From the IMG/VR virus record IMGVR_UViG_3300037502_004027, positions 1-24,837 of that record: DNA of 24,837 nt, one strand, 5' to 3'. Source of the DNA: a virus. Below, piece by piece: positions 1 through 6,511 of this stretch. The position numbers and the translations under genes are program-made. The notes beneath the pieces were generated by a model. That model did no database searches. It saw nothing but the letters and a program-made list of their open reading frames with translations, and was not told the DNA's origin. Positions within the stretch are counted from its first letter, which is position 1, and each line of letters begins with the position of its first letter.

Positions 1-100
1 TATCTTGCTCGTACCAACCAAAATCTTTAATAATTTTTGATTTGTCAAGAGTTGGCTCTGGTTCTTTAACTTTATAATTGGTAAATTTAGATTTTGCCAT
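1..100 (-). CDS. Partial hypothetical protein, N-terminal end only
   Basis: The complement of 98-100 is an ATG two bases after the stop of the upstream gene, and the reading frame stays open to the window edge (33 codons). The visible start reads MAKSKFTNYK and is rich in Lys, Pro and Glu. It is the last visible member of the minus-strand run that begins at 3923. The Shine-Dalgarno site is weak (GAAAG about 8 bases upstream). The protein continues outside the window, so no family can be assigned. Confidence 0.6.
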   Translation of the reverse strand, partial: MAKSKFTNYKVKEPEPTLDKSKIIKDFGWYEQD

Positions 101-102
101 GA

Positions 103-549
103 TTAACTTTCAATATAAATTTTTGATAATTTATTTTTTAATTTTTTTAAAGCAGTGTCTACTTTTCTTTTAGATTTTATTAAGTCTCCAACTTTGGCAT
201 CTATTTCAGATTGCATTTCGCAAGATTGAGTTTCTAGTTGACTTATTTGTTGTTTTAAATCAGAAACATTTGTATTGTGTTCAGGAATAAGGCATTTAAT
301 AACTAAATATTCGCCGCATCCTGAAGCTGAGGACCATTTACATAGTTTGGTTAACTTAAATATTGAAGATGGTTTCAAACTAGCAATTCTCTTTTTTTGA
401 GAATCAGAAAAATTATCATTATTCATAACATCTGATAATGTAAATTCTGAAGGCATTGATCTATAATGATCAAAATATCCATTACTTTCTCGCAAAATAC
501 GGCATGAGCCAGAATCATCGGCTATATAAAATTTATATTTTTTATTCAT
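103..549 (-). CDS. Hypothetical protein with C-terminal coiled coil
   Basis: 148 residues, not recognised. The N-terminal two thirds is a mixed soluble region with three cysteines; two of them lie in the stretch KWSSASGCGEYLVIKC. From about residue 95 to the end the sequence is a long heptad-like helix rich in Lys, Glu, Gln, Leu and Ile (DLKQQISQLETQ, then KSKRKVDTALKKLKNKL), which predicts a coiled coil and so oligomerisation. The start ATG overlaps the stop of the upstream gene in an ATGA arrangement, so the two are probably translationally coupled. No membrane segment or signal peptide is visible. Function unknown. Confidence 0.75.
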   Translation of the reverse strand: MNKKYKFYIADDSGSCRILRESNGYFDHYRSMPSEFTLSDVMNNDNFSDSQKKRIASLKPSSIFKLTKLCKWSSASGCGEYLVIKCLIPEHNTNVSDLKQQISQLETQSCEMQSEIDAKVGDLIKSKRKVDTALKKLKNKLSKIYIES

Positions 550-1031
550 AAATTATCTTTATATCCCTTGCCTTGATAATAAGCTTCTCTTAACAACTCT
601 GCAATAGACGGACCATCATCATTTGAATAAGCAAATTCTCTTAAAGCATCTGTTTCACGAATCAATTCAATAACCTCATGAGCTTTTTCTTTGTATTTAA
701 CAAGATTTTCCACTTCTTTAAGAGCGCCGGTTAAATTAAGATGCTTTTTATCTTCTGGATCTATAATTTTTCTTAACTCTGCTGCTACATCTGCATTACC
801 TTCTGAGCGACCAGCGTTGTAAGTCTCGCTATCAGTTTGGATATATGTAGTAGCTGGATATAACGCAGGTTTACTAGACGAATAGTTAAGGTCTGCTCTT
901 AAGATGTCAATTTCTCTTAACAGTAGTTGTACATGAGAATTAGAAACATCTCGTGCGCTAGAACGATTTGGCTCTGCTAAAGCTTCACGAATTTCTTGTT
1001 CATCTTTTGGTGATAAGATTTTATAGCTCAT
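546..1031 (-). CDS. Hypothetical protein, mostly helical
   Basis: 161 residues, not recognised. The sequence is hydrophilic and rich in Glu, Arg, Asp and Leu, with helical stretches (LLREIDILRADL near the N-terminus, GALKEVENLVKYKEKAHEVIELI in the second half, given here only as its landmarks VENLVKYKEKA). It starts at the ATG complement of 1029-1031, preceded by an AAGGAAAG ribosome-binding site. The stop overlaps the next start by four bases. It belongs to the minus-strand run of small genes behind the promoter near 3950. No catalytic motif, metal site or membrane segment is evident. Confidence 0.75.
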   Translation of the reverse strand: MSYKILSPKDEQEIREALAEPNRSSARDVSNSHVQLLLREIDILRADLNYSSSKPALYPATTYIQTDSETYNAGRSEGNADVAAELRKIIDPEDKKHLNLTGALKEVENLVKYKEKAHEVIELIRETDALREFAYSNDDGPSIAELLREAYYQGKGYKDNL

Positions 1032-1058
1032 TTTTCTTTCCTTTTTAAGGGAAACTCC

Positions 1059-1195
1059 TCAGTGGATAATTGGTTTTTTAACTAAAATACCATATGATAA
1101 ACATCCAAAGCGTATGTCATCATCAGTATCCCCAGATACGAATTTTTCTTTATTACCAGAGATATCAACTATCTCAAATCCGTCGTCGTGGGGCT
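1059..1195 (-). pseudogene. Probable out-of-frame C-terminal remnant of the gene at 1169-1474
   Basis: A frame different from that of the 101-residue gene is open here and ends at the TGA complement of 1059-1061. It encodes DDGFEIVDISGNKEKF, then DDDIRFGCLSYGILVKKPIIH (residues split here for brevity), with acidic and glycine content typical of the neighbouring genes rather than of an accidental frame. There is no own start or ribosome-binding site near its beginning. The simplest reading is that it was the C-terminus of the upstream gene before an indel or a recombination at the GC-rich boundary. A sequencing indel is an alternative. Confidence 0.45.
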
Positions 1196-1474
1196 CGTGG
1201 CGTAGCGTCGGATGCGGTATATACGAATATACCGGTTGCCTTGGGCACGCTTCTCCGCGATGGCAAGCTCTCTCGAAGGGAAACACCCGTCTGGGATCCA
1301 GTGTGGGATTGGCTCACCGTACATCCGGATGAACACAGGACGCTCACCTGGCTTATGCCACCACAGTTCCCACCATTCGGCTTTGAGCTTCCTCATGGTT
1401 GCACCAGTCGCATCAGTCGCATCACAAATAGCCTCCGCAACTTGGTCTAATGGTACAATTTTAATTTTAGACAT
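1169..1474 (-). CDS. Hypothetical protein with GC-rich core, probably frameshifted at its 3' end
   Basis: 101 residues starting MSKIKIVPLDQVAEAI, from an ATG with a good AAAGGAAAT ribosome-binding site just upstream. The first about 10 codons are AT-rich like the rest of the window. The body then becomes strikingly GC-rich and encodes a Trp-, Arg- and Pro-rich segment (AEWWELWWHKPGERP). The frame ends after YATSPTTTDLR, exactly where base composition returns to AT-rich. The downstream AT-rich stretch is open in another frame and encodes a plausible protein end. This suggests a lost 3' frame or a recombination junction. The family is not recognised. Confidence 0.55.
   Translation of the reverse strand: MSKIKIVPLDQVAEAICDATDATGATMRKLKAEWWELWWHKPGERPVFIRMYGEPIPHWIPDGCFPSRELAIAEKRAQGNRYIRIYRIRRYATSPTTTDLR
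1185..1450. other. GC-rich patch in an AT-rich genome
   Basis: Counting by hand, 1201-1320 is about 57-58% G+C, whereas neighbouring lines are near 30-35%. Both edges are abrupt. The patch lies entirely inside the gene at 1169-1474 and leaves AT-rich sequence at both gene ends. This looks like DNA acquired from a higher-GC source. Confidence 0.7.
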
Positions 1475-1497
1475 ATTTATTTCCTTTTAATATTAAA

Positions 1498-1899
1498 TTA
1501 TTTAAGCCAATCCGGTACAGTACTAGAAGTAAAATCTTCTCCCCAAGTAGGATCTCTATTAAATAGAATGCTTGCTCTATATTCTAGTTGGTTATCTTGA
1601 AACCCAACTAAAATTTTTCCAGAGAACATGCTCTGACGAGTACTGCCCGCTATTAAATGATTTGTTGTTTTTAAGTCAATTGCAGTTTTACAAAGTTTAC
1701 GGATATCCTCTGGATTATTACTTACATTCCACCTAAGGATAAGTATGTCTTTGGGAGTAAAATAATTTCCAGGAAGCCATTGACCATCGTAAAAAACTTC
1801 ATAATCTTCAATTCTCGTATCGCCAAGATCATACATTGGCATCATGCCCCAAGGAATATAATCATATAAAATTGTTGGAATACTAATCATATTATTCAT
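1498..1899 (-). CDS. Hypothetical protein
   Basis: 133 residues, not recognised. It starts MNNMISIPTILYDYIPWG and is rich in Asp, Tyr, Trp and Pro, with a probable beta-rich fold (EDYEVFYDGQWLPGNYF, KILVGFQDNQLEYRASILF). No membrane segment, cysteine cluster or catalytic motif is visible. Its start overlaps the stop of the upstream gene by four bases (ATGA), so translation is probably coupled. It is a member of the minus-strand run of small genes from 3923. Confidence 0.75.
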   Translation of the reverse strand: MNNMISIPTILYDYIPWGMMPMYDLGDTRIEDYEVFYDGQWLPGNYFTPKDILILRWNVSNNPEDIRKLCKTAIDLKTTNHLIAGSTRQSMFSGKILVGFQDNQLEYRASILFNRDPTWGEDFTSSTVPDWLK

Positions 1900-2093
1900 C
1901 TTTCATTCTGATCATCATGATTCGATACTATTGAATATCCGCACATGCATTTTAAAATAACTCTTGGACCATTGGAGGTTGACCAAGTATAACATTCTTT
2001 ATTAAAAAATTTTTTATGGTTAATTAAACAAGAATCAAAATCTAATTTTGAACTAACTATATCTACGTTATGTAATTTGCCATGATCTGTCAT
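1896..2093 (-). CDS. Small hypothetical protein with a CxC pair
   Basis: 65 residues, not recognised. It contains four cysteines: a lone one in DFDSCLINH, one in NKECYTW and a close pair in LKCMCGYSIV. With the neighbouring histidines these could bind a metal, but the spacing matches no zinc-ribbon pattern I can name. The start ATG follows two bases after the stop of the upstream gene, and the stop overlaps the next start by four bases. Soluble and short; role unknown. Confidence 0.65.
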   Translation of the reverse strand: MTDHGKLHNVDIVSSKLDFDSCLINHKKFFNKECYTWSTSNGPRVILKCMCGYSIVSNHDDQNER

Positions 2094-2095
2094 AA

Positions 2096-2389
2096 CTACT
2101 CTTTTTCTTTATCTAATTCTTCTAGATAAAATGGTAAGGCTCCATCAGGCATTTTTTGGATAGGAAACGCTGCCTTACTAAAATAATTAGTAAAAGACTC
2201 AGTAATATTGCATGAAGTGCAAGTAATTAGCCCACCTAATACCCTAAGAGGATTTGTATGAGCCTTTTGTAGGGTTGACTTTCCACAATGGACACATTCA
2301 CCTTCTATAGCAACCCATTTGGCATTTGAGATTAATGCTTGCATTCCTGTTTGGTTTACCAGTGCTTTTTTAACAAAATTTTGGTTCAT
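2096..2389 (-). CDS. Small zinc-ribbon-like protein
   Basis: 97 residues. It carries two CxxC knuckles about 25 residues apart (ECVHCGKS and ITCTSCNITES), the classic spacing of a four-cysteine zinc ribbon. The protein is otherwise soluble with an acidic tail (YLEELDKEKE). Such ribbons in phage proteins often mediate nucleic-acid or protein binding, but no specific partner can be named. The start overlaps the upstream stop by four bases. It is part of the minus-strand operon of small genes. Confidence 0.7.
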   Translation of the reverse strand: MNQNFVKKALVNQTGMQALISNAKWVAIEGECVHCGKSTLQKAHTNPLRVLGGLITCTSCNITESFTNYFSKAAFPIQKMPDGALPFYLEELDKEKE

Positions 2390-2709
2390 GACTTTACCTT
2401 GGCTTTTCCATCAGTATCAAATATAATTTGGCTTACTTGTAACGGAATATATGGAGTTACAGCAGTATGCTTGATGAAATGTCCTTCTGGTACATAATGG
2501 TCAATTCTAATTGGGATTCCGTAAAATCTAACAGGGTCAATTGTTCCAAAATATGGCGCATCATAATTTACAGATGCTTTCTTAGCAAATGACATAATAT
2601 AGTTGTCATAATCTTTTGGATTAACAAAAATGCAATCTATTATCTCATTATTAATCAATAATTGATTTATATATTGTTTAAGTTTAAACATATAATCTAC
2701 ATCACTCAT
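2386..2709 (-). CDS. Hypothetical protein with NPKDY motif
   Basis: 107 residues, not assigned to a family. The N-terminal half is helical (MFKLKQYINQLLINN), followed by CIFVNPKDYDNYIMSF and then FYGIPIRIDHYVPEGHF. The pattern of a hydrophobic strand, NPKDY, a helix and later a G-x-P-[IV] strand also occurs in the gene at 8990-9385, so the two are probably distant paralogues. The arrangement vaguely recalls the C-terminal part of HK97-type capsid domains, but it is too short to claim that. The stop overlaps the next start by four bases. Confidence 0.7.
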   Translation of the reverse strand: MSDVDYMFKLKQYINQLLINNEIIDCIFVNPKDYDNYIMSFAKKASVNYDAPYFGTIDPVRFYGIPIRIDHYVPEGHFIKHTAVTPYIPLQVSQIIFDTDGKAKVKS

Positions 2710-2731
2710 TATTTCACCCCAAAACTTGGAA

Positions 2732-2944
2732 CTATAATTTCACATCTCTAATCCATTGTTGAAGTGCAGCAATAATTCTTTCAGCTTCCACCATACCTTG
2801 AAGATTTGCGGGCAAAGTAAAAACACCCCAATCTCCACTACAAGGATCTTCCGTTTCAATTCTAAGATCGTTATCTTCTCCAATGTTCATATATAGCTCA
2901 CCGCATGCTCCAGAAATATTGCTTTTAAAAAAATTATTGTTCAT
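2732..2944 (-). CDS. Small hypothetical protein
   Basis: 70 residues, not recognised. The composition is acidic (NIGEDNDLRIETEDPCSGDWG) with a C-terminal helix (AERIIAALQQWIRDVKL). It contains two cysteines. The start is at an ATG with only a poor Shine-Dalgarno site upstream (GCGACAATTAAA). It is in line with its neighbours in the minus-strand run. No membrane segment. Confidence 0.65.
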   Translation of the reverse strand: MNNNFFKSNISGACGELYMNIGEDNDLRIETEDPCSGDWGVFTLPANLQGMVEAERIIAALQQWIRDVKL

Positions 2945-2974
2945 TTTAATTGTCGCCTGTTACAGTAATATATT

Positions 2975-3181
2975 TTATCTTGTAATATCCGTAATCCATG
3001 GTCGTAAATCTACAATATTGTACCAATCATATTTCTTACCATCAATCATATATAAATGATTAGTAATCTTAGTAACTTGAGCTTCAGCCTCTTCCATGGT
3101 TTCATAGGCGTCAATCCAATCACCAGCACCTCGCTCAGGATAATAAGCCTCTCCCGCCATTAATAAATAATACTTAATCAT
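2975..3181 (-). CDS. Small conserved-looking hypothetical protein
   Basis: 68 residues beginning MIKYYLLMAGEAYYPERG, followed by AGDWIDAYETMEEAEAQV and KKYDWYNIVDLRPWI. This layout, a KYYLLMAGE start, a GDWI turn, an EEAE helix and a YDWY-IVDL strand, is one I recognise from short uncharacterised proteins of phages and bacteria. It has no assigned function. A likely small alpha/beta domain with a beta-strand hairpin. The AGGGATTATT upstream of the ATG serves as ribosome-binding site. Confidence 0.75.
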   Translation of the reverse strand: MIKYYLLMAGEAYYPERGAGDWIDAYETMEEAEAQVTKITNHLYMIDGKKYDWYNIVDLRPWITDITR

Positions 3182-3199
3182 AATAATCCCTGAAATAAA

Positions 3200-3307
3200 T
3201 TATAGATAATTTTCAGAGTTTTCTATCATAGTAGATGCAATTGAAAAAACTTCTTCAAATAATTTACCTAATCGAACCAATGACTCCCTACCACCAAATG
3301 ATGTCAT
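3200..3307 (-). CDS. 35-residue duplicate of the C-terminus of the gene at 3543-3923
   Basis: A short frame beginning with the ATG complement of 3305-3307, which overlaps the upstream stop as ATGA and has GGAGA at the right distance. It encodes GGRESLVRLGKLFEEVFSIA, then STMIENSENYL. The C-terminus of the gene at 3543-3923 reads GGRMGLVRLGKLFEEIFSVS, then SSMIDCSGDYL, so about two thirds of the residues match. It is either a functional microprotein or what remains after tandem duplication and deletion. The good ribosome-binding site and intact frame favour expression. Confidence 0.6.
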   Translation of the reverse strand: MTSFGGRESLVRLGKLFEEVFSIASTMIENSENYL

Positions 3308-3546
3308 AAATAGTCTCCCCTTTTATCTAATTCTTCTAGGCTAGAAGCTAAATCTCGAAGAATCCTGATCGCAAGTTTTTGCGCTTCTTGTTTCGATTTC
3401 GGAGTCGAATCTAAATTCCCAATAAGGCGTTCATAACGAAGAAGATTTACGCTCTGGTAATTTAATCCATCGTCAAACCCTAGTAGTACAGGAACATATC
3501 CTTCTAATTTAGACAAAATCTCAACATGAGGAAAAAAAGATTTCAT
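3304..3546 (-). CDS. Hypothetical protein
   Basis: 80 residues when started at the ATG complement of 3544-3546 (MKSFFPHVEILSKLEGYV). I chose this start because it overlaps the upstream stop as ATGA and has GGAGA seven bases before it; the frame is open six codons further upstream but with a poorer site. The C-terminal half is helical (QEAQKLAIRILRDLASSLEEL). It lies between a gene and that gene's truncated duplicate. Function unknown. Confidence 0.7.
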   Translation of the reverse strand: MKSFFPHVEILSKLEGYVPVLLGFDDGLNYQSVNLLRYERLIGNLDSTPKSKQEAQKLAIRILRDLASSLEELDKRGDYL

Positions 3547-3923
3547 AAATAATCTCCAGAGCAATCTATCATAGATGATGATACTGAAAAAATTTCTTCA
3601 AATAACTTTCCCAGTCTAACCAAACCCATTCTACCGCCACATGAATGAATATTTCTCTGAAAATCTACCTCAGAACATCCATCCCATTTAATAAAACCTT
3701 CTACATATGGCTCTGCTTTAGAAATGTCAGCAGTGAAATCTATAGCGCCATCATCATTAAAATAAATAAACTTATGAGGAGAGCCATTTCCATCATCATA
3801 AACTCTTGTTTCAAAGACTTGAAAGTCAACTGAAACAGTGGAAGAATTCTTAATTCGTAAAAAGAATTCAATGTCATTGAGCCAATGTTCTTGCCAATCT
3901 GTATTTAAAATATTATTTTGCAT
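3543..3923 (-). CDS. Hypothetical protein, first gene of the minus-strand operon
   Basis: 126 residues, not recognised. The N-terminal two thirds is aromatic and acidic with a probable beta fold (KFIYFNDDGAIDFTADISK), followed by a helical C-terminus with GGRMGLVRLGKLFEE. That C-terminus is duplicated in the short gene at 3200-3307. This is the first gene behind the strong promoter at 3947-3974, with a leader of only about 17 bases, so it should be the best-expressed member of the run. No signal peptide or membrane segment. Confidence 0.75.
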   Translation of the reverse strand: MQNNILNTDWQEHWLNDIEFFLRIKNSSTVSVDFQVFETRVYDDGNGSPHKFIYFNDDGAIDFTADISKAEPYVEGFIKWDGCSEVDFQRNIHSCGGRMGLVRLGKLFEEIFSVSSSMIDCSGDYL

Positions 3924-3935
3924 GATAAAAATCTT

Positions 3936-3952
3936 TATAATGAATCATTATA
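3936..3952. promoter_or_regulatory. Palindromic operator-like site over the -10 box
   Basis: TATAATGAATCATTATA is a perfect inverted repeat with 8-base arms around a central A. It covers the -10 hexamer and the predicted transcription start of the minus-strand promoter, a classic position for a repressor site. The two-component operon starts 106 bases away on the other strand. No DNA-binding protein gene is recognisable nearby. Confidence 0.45.
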
Positions 3953-3974
3953 ATATTTATAAAATATAAGTCAA
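3947..3974 (-). promoter_or_regulatory. Strong sigma70-like promoter of the 3923-to-1 operon
   Basis: Reading the minus strand, TTGACT (complement of 3969-3974), a 16-base AT-rich spacer and a perfect TATAAT (complement of 3947-3952) precede the gene at 3543-3923. The expected start of transcription is near 3940. It drives the whole minus-strand block towards position 1. Confidence 0.75.
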
Positions 3975-4057
3975 GTCTAGCTTTAATTTAAAAAATACAT
4001 GTATTGTTACAAAATATTGTCTAATAAATTAGAAATGAATATTTTAACATAGAAATA

Positions 4058-5113
4058 ATGAGTGATTATATCAAAAGCATCAATTTTCAAGAGCTAATTG
4101 AATTAACAAATGAATCATCTTTGGTTTCCAAGACTGATGCTAAAGGTACTATAACTTATGTAAATGAAAAATTTATTAAAATATCAGGTTGGTCAAAAGA
4201 AGAATTAATAGGGGCAAATCATAATATTGTCAGGTCTGGATTCCATGACAAAGAATTCTGGCAAGATATGTACAGAACAACAATAAAAGACAAGAAAATA
4301 TGGAATAAAATTGTTACAAACAAAAATAAAAACGGTAAACTCTACTATGTAGATACTTTTATCAAAGCACATTTTAAAAACAATAAATTAATTGGTTTTA
4401 TTTCTGTAAGACAAGATGTTACCAGTATCGTAGAAACTTTAAATGATTTAAATCAAAAAAATGGATACTTAGAGCATGCTGCCAAAATTTTAAGACATGA
4501 CATGCATAGCGGAATCAATGTTTATATCCCTAGAGGAGTAGCTTCTTTAGAAAGAAGATTAACCGAAGAAGTAATAAATAAACTTAAACTTAATGCCCCT
4601 ATTAAACTAATTAAAGAAGGCTTAGAACATACTCAAAAAGTATACAAAGGCGTAAAAGAGTTTACTAATTTAGTTAAAAATAACTCAACACTAGATAAAA
4701 ACGAATATGATTTAAAGTCAATTTTAAATCATTATTTAAGTACCACTGCTTATAAAGACCAAATTATAATTAATGACTTAATTAGTCTAGAAGTTAATGA
4801 ATCTCTTTTTTGTACAGCCATAGATAACTTAATTAGGAACGGTCTAAAATACAATGACTCAGAAAACAAATTAGTAAAAATTTATATGGATCAAGATTAT
4901 TTATGTGTAGAAGATAATGGTCGTGGTATGACTCCTGAAGAGTTTGAAACATTTTCAAAACCTTATGCTAGAAAAGCAGCACAATCTGAGCCTGGAACCG
5001 GATTAGGTCTAAATATTAGCTTAGCAATTTTAAAAGAACATAATTTTACCGTAGAATGCCACAAAATACAAAATAATAATGTCGGAACAATCATAAAAAT
5101 TAAATTGAGGTAG
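4058..5113 (+). CDS. Soluble PAS-domain sensor histidine kinase
   Basis: 351 residues. An Aer-like PAS domain covers about residues 14-125 (TDAKGTITYVNEKF, GWSKEELIGANHNIVR, NKNKNGKLYYVDT), a type that in known proteins often senses redox state through FAD. A dimerisation and phosphoacceptor helix follows with RHDMHSG, His147 being the likely phosphorylated residue. The ATP-binding domain has an N box (DNLIRNGLKYN, 256-266), a G1 box (EDNGRGM, 285-291) and a G2 box (GTGLGLN, 313-319). No membrane segment is present, so it should act in the cytoplasm. It is followed after two bases by a response regulator. The kinase motifs look intact; the ligand is unknown. Confidence 0.92.
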   Translation: MSDYIKSINFQELIELTNESSLVSKTDAKGTITYVNEKFIKISGWSKEELIGANHNIVRSGFHDKEFWQDMYRTTIKDKKIWNKIVTNKNKNGKLYYVDTFIKAHFKNNKLIGFISVRQDVTSIVETLNDLNQKNGYLEHAAKILRHDMHSGINVYIPRGVASLERRLTEEVINKLKLNAPIKLIKEGLEHTQKVYKGVKEFTNLVKNNSTLDKNEYDLKSILNHYLSTTAYKDQIIINDLISLEVNESLFCTAIDNLIRNGLKYNDSENKLVKIYMDQDYLCVEDNGRGMTPEEFETFSKPYARKAAQSEPGTGLGLNISLAILKEHNFTVECHKIQNNNVGTIIKIKLR

Positions 5114-5115
5114 TA

Positions 5116-5550
5116 ATGCTTATCGAATCAATATTGCTAGTAGATGATGAAAGCTTGTTTCATTTAGTATTTGAAGATGCTTGCAGCTTATTAGATATTT
5201 CTTTAAATCTATACAGCATCAGCAAATCTGAAGATGCAGAAAAGCTTTTTCAACAAATCCAAGAAGGTAAAATCAAAAAACCAGATTGCGCTTTCGTAGA
5301 TTTAAATATTGTAGGCTCTAGTTTTGATGGTATTGAATTAATTAACAAAATTAATCATCAATATGGCAACGGCTGTGTGATAGGTATTATATCTTCTTCT
5401 TCTGACAAAGTAGAAATTACTAAAGCCAAGTCTGTAGGCGCTCAATTTTGGATTGTAAAATCTGATGAAATAGAACCTAGATTAAATGAATTTAAAAAAG
5501 ATTATGAAGGTTACAAGAATAAAACAAATCCTTTTAAGGTCTACAAATGA
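5116..5550 (+). CDS. Single-domain response regulator (CheY-like)
   Basis: 144 residues forming one receiver domain. The acidic pocket is Asp10-Asp11 (LLVDDES), the phosphoacceptor is Asp62 (CAFVDLNIVG), the conserved Ser is in IISSSS (93-96) and the conserved Lys is Lys115 (FWIVKSDE). No DNA-binding or enzymatic output domain follows, so it should act through protein contact, as CheY does. It has a good GAGGTAG ribosome-binding site, starts two bases after the kinase gene and overlaps the next gene by four bases. Partner of the adjacent kinase by context; its target is probably the membrane protein encoded next. Confidence 0.9.
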   Translation: MLIESILLVDDESLFHLVFEDACSLLDISLNLYSISKSEDAEKLFQQIQEGKIKKPDCAFVDLNIVGSSFDGIELINKINHQYGNGCVIGIISSSSDKVEITKAKSVGAQFWIVKSDEIEPRLNEFKKDYEGYKNKTNPFKVYK

Positions 5551-6095
5551 AATTAAATAAAGAAGCAGAAGAGATATTAATTAATATAGCCGCCGATAAA
5601 GGGCTGTATGTTGAAGGAAACATATTAAAAGTTATCGAAAGTGATAACGAAAAATTTTCTTCATATCTTTCAACTGCTATTGAAAAAGATAAAGAAACTA
5701 GAAGAAAAAGATTAGAAATTACAAAACAAATTCAAGAACAAAATGTTGAGTTAAAGAAAAGTCAAGATAAAAATAAAATATTAATGGAAGATTTGCAATC
5801 GGCTCTTAAAACAACAGAGGATGCTAAAAAAAGCATTGAAAGCGATTTAGAAATACTTCAAAAGAAAAAGCAGTTCGAACTTATAGACATAATAGTCCGA
5901 ACTGCCTTATTCCTAATAGTAAGCGTTGGCATAGTTACTACAATATTATTTATTTTTACAATAATAAAAGGAACGGAAACACAACTAGTAGGTCATGCCT
6001 GGACCTCTATGTTTAGCATTTTATTAACCAATAGCTTTAGTATTATTGGTACTATAATGGGCGTTAAATATGCTTCCAATAAAAATAATGAGTAA
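5547..6095 (+). CDS. Coiled-coil membrane protein, putative output of the two-component operon
   Basis: 182 residues, not recognised. The first about 45 residues are a small soluble region. Residues about 45-110 form a long charged helix (KDKETRRKRLEITKQIQEQ, QSALKTTEDAKKSIES) typical of a coiled coil. Two membrane segments follow, about 113-136 (ALFLIVSVGIVTTILFIF) and 152-174 (SMFSILLTNSFSIIGTIMG), and a short charged tail. No signal peptide. The start overlaps the stop of the response regulator (ATGA), which strongly couples the two. Inferred role: inner-membrane effector or receptor for the response regulator. Nothing in the sequence identifies a transport or enzymatic activity. Confidence 0.8.
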   Translation: MKLNKEAEEILINIAADKGLYVEGNILKVIESDNEKFSSYLSTAIEKDKETRRKRLEITKQIQEQNVELKKSQDKNKILMEDLQSALKTTEDAKKSIESDLEILQKKKQFELIDIIVRTALFLIVSVGIVTTILFIFTIIKGTETQLVGHAWTSMFSILLTNSFSIIGTIMGVKYASNKNNE

Positions 6096-6115
6096 ATCTT
6101 ACCACAAGATAATTT

Positions 6116-6463
6116 TCATAATTTAGCTTTATTGTAGTCTGCTGAATACCATAATGCCATTGCCTCAGGTGTCTTAAACTTTTCCCATTTACCAGTTTCA
6201 GGATTAAAAGCCCCTGTACGACTATTAATCTCTTTTAAGGTCTCATCCATAGCAATATTAGGATCATAGCCCCTAATACGCATAGCGTTGGCTGCAAACA
6301 CAATCATATCACATAAAGCATCAATCTCTCCACTGCCATCTTTGGCTCGAAGAAACTCACTCAATTCTTCTGCCAAGAATGAAGCATGAGCAGTTTTGTC
6401 CCACTCAATGTTTAAAAGTCCTCGTTCATTTGCCCAAGCATTAATTTTATTAAAATGTGTCAT
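6116..6463 (-). CDS. MazG-like nucleotide pyrophosphohydrolase
   Basis: 115 residues. The all-helical NTP-pyrophosphohydrolase pattern is visible: LAEELSEFLRA with Glu32, Glu33 and Glu36, and GEIDALCDMIVFAANAM with Glu46 and Asp52 as the second acidic cluster that would bind magnesium. The C-terminal SRTGAFNPETGKWEKFKTPE, then ALWYSADY, is a tail I know from phage members of the family. These enzymes hydrolyse (d)NTPs to monophosphates, and MazG can also lower ppGpp-related signals; the substrate here is unknown. It has its own promoter upstream and an AAAAAAGGAAAT ribosome-binding site. Confidence 0.8.
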   Translation of the reverse strand: MTHFNKINAWANERGLLNIEWDKTAHASFLAEELSEFLRAKDGSGEIDALCDMIVFAANAMRIRGYDPNIAMDETLKEINSRTGAFNPETGKWEKFKTPEAMALWYSADYNKAKL

Positions 6464-6482
6464 AATATATTTCCTTTTTTAT

Positions 6483-6511
6483 AACATAGTCACTTTGATA
6501 GTAGTTGTCAA
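6483..6511 (-). promoter_or_regulatory. Sigma70-like promoter of the MazG-like gene, overlapping a divergent -35 box
   Basis: The minus strand has TTGACA (complement of 6506-6511), a 17-base spacer and TATGTT (complement of 6483-6488). The same bases on the plus strand read TTGTCA (6505-6510), which could be the -35 box for the endolysin gene, with only a poor -10 (TAATTT at 6528-6533). The TTGTCAA core is shared by the two directions. Confidence 0.6.

Noticed and set aside
1094-1490. Three plus-strand open frames across the GC-rich patch
   Set aside because: They overlap the minus-strand gene, have no ribosome-binding site, and arise because GC-rich sequence has few stops.
3304-3923. Shared C-terminal GDYL of neighbouring proteins as a possible sorting signal
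   Set aside because: The codons for GDYL are GGAGATTATTTATGA, which contain the GGAGA ribosome-binding site and the ATG of the next gene, so the similarity follows from overlap. The longer GGR-LVRLGKLFEE similarity is separate and real.
6096-6115. Hairpin ATCTTaccacAAGAT as terminator of the two-component operon
   Set aside because: The stem is only five weak pairs and no T run follows.
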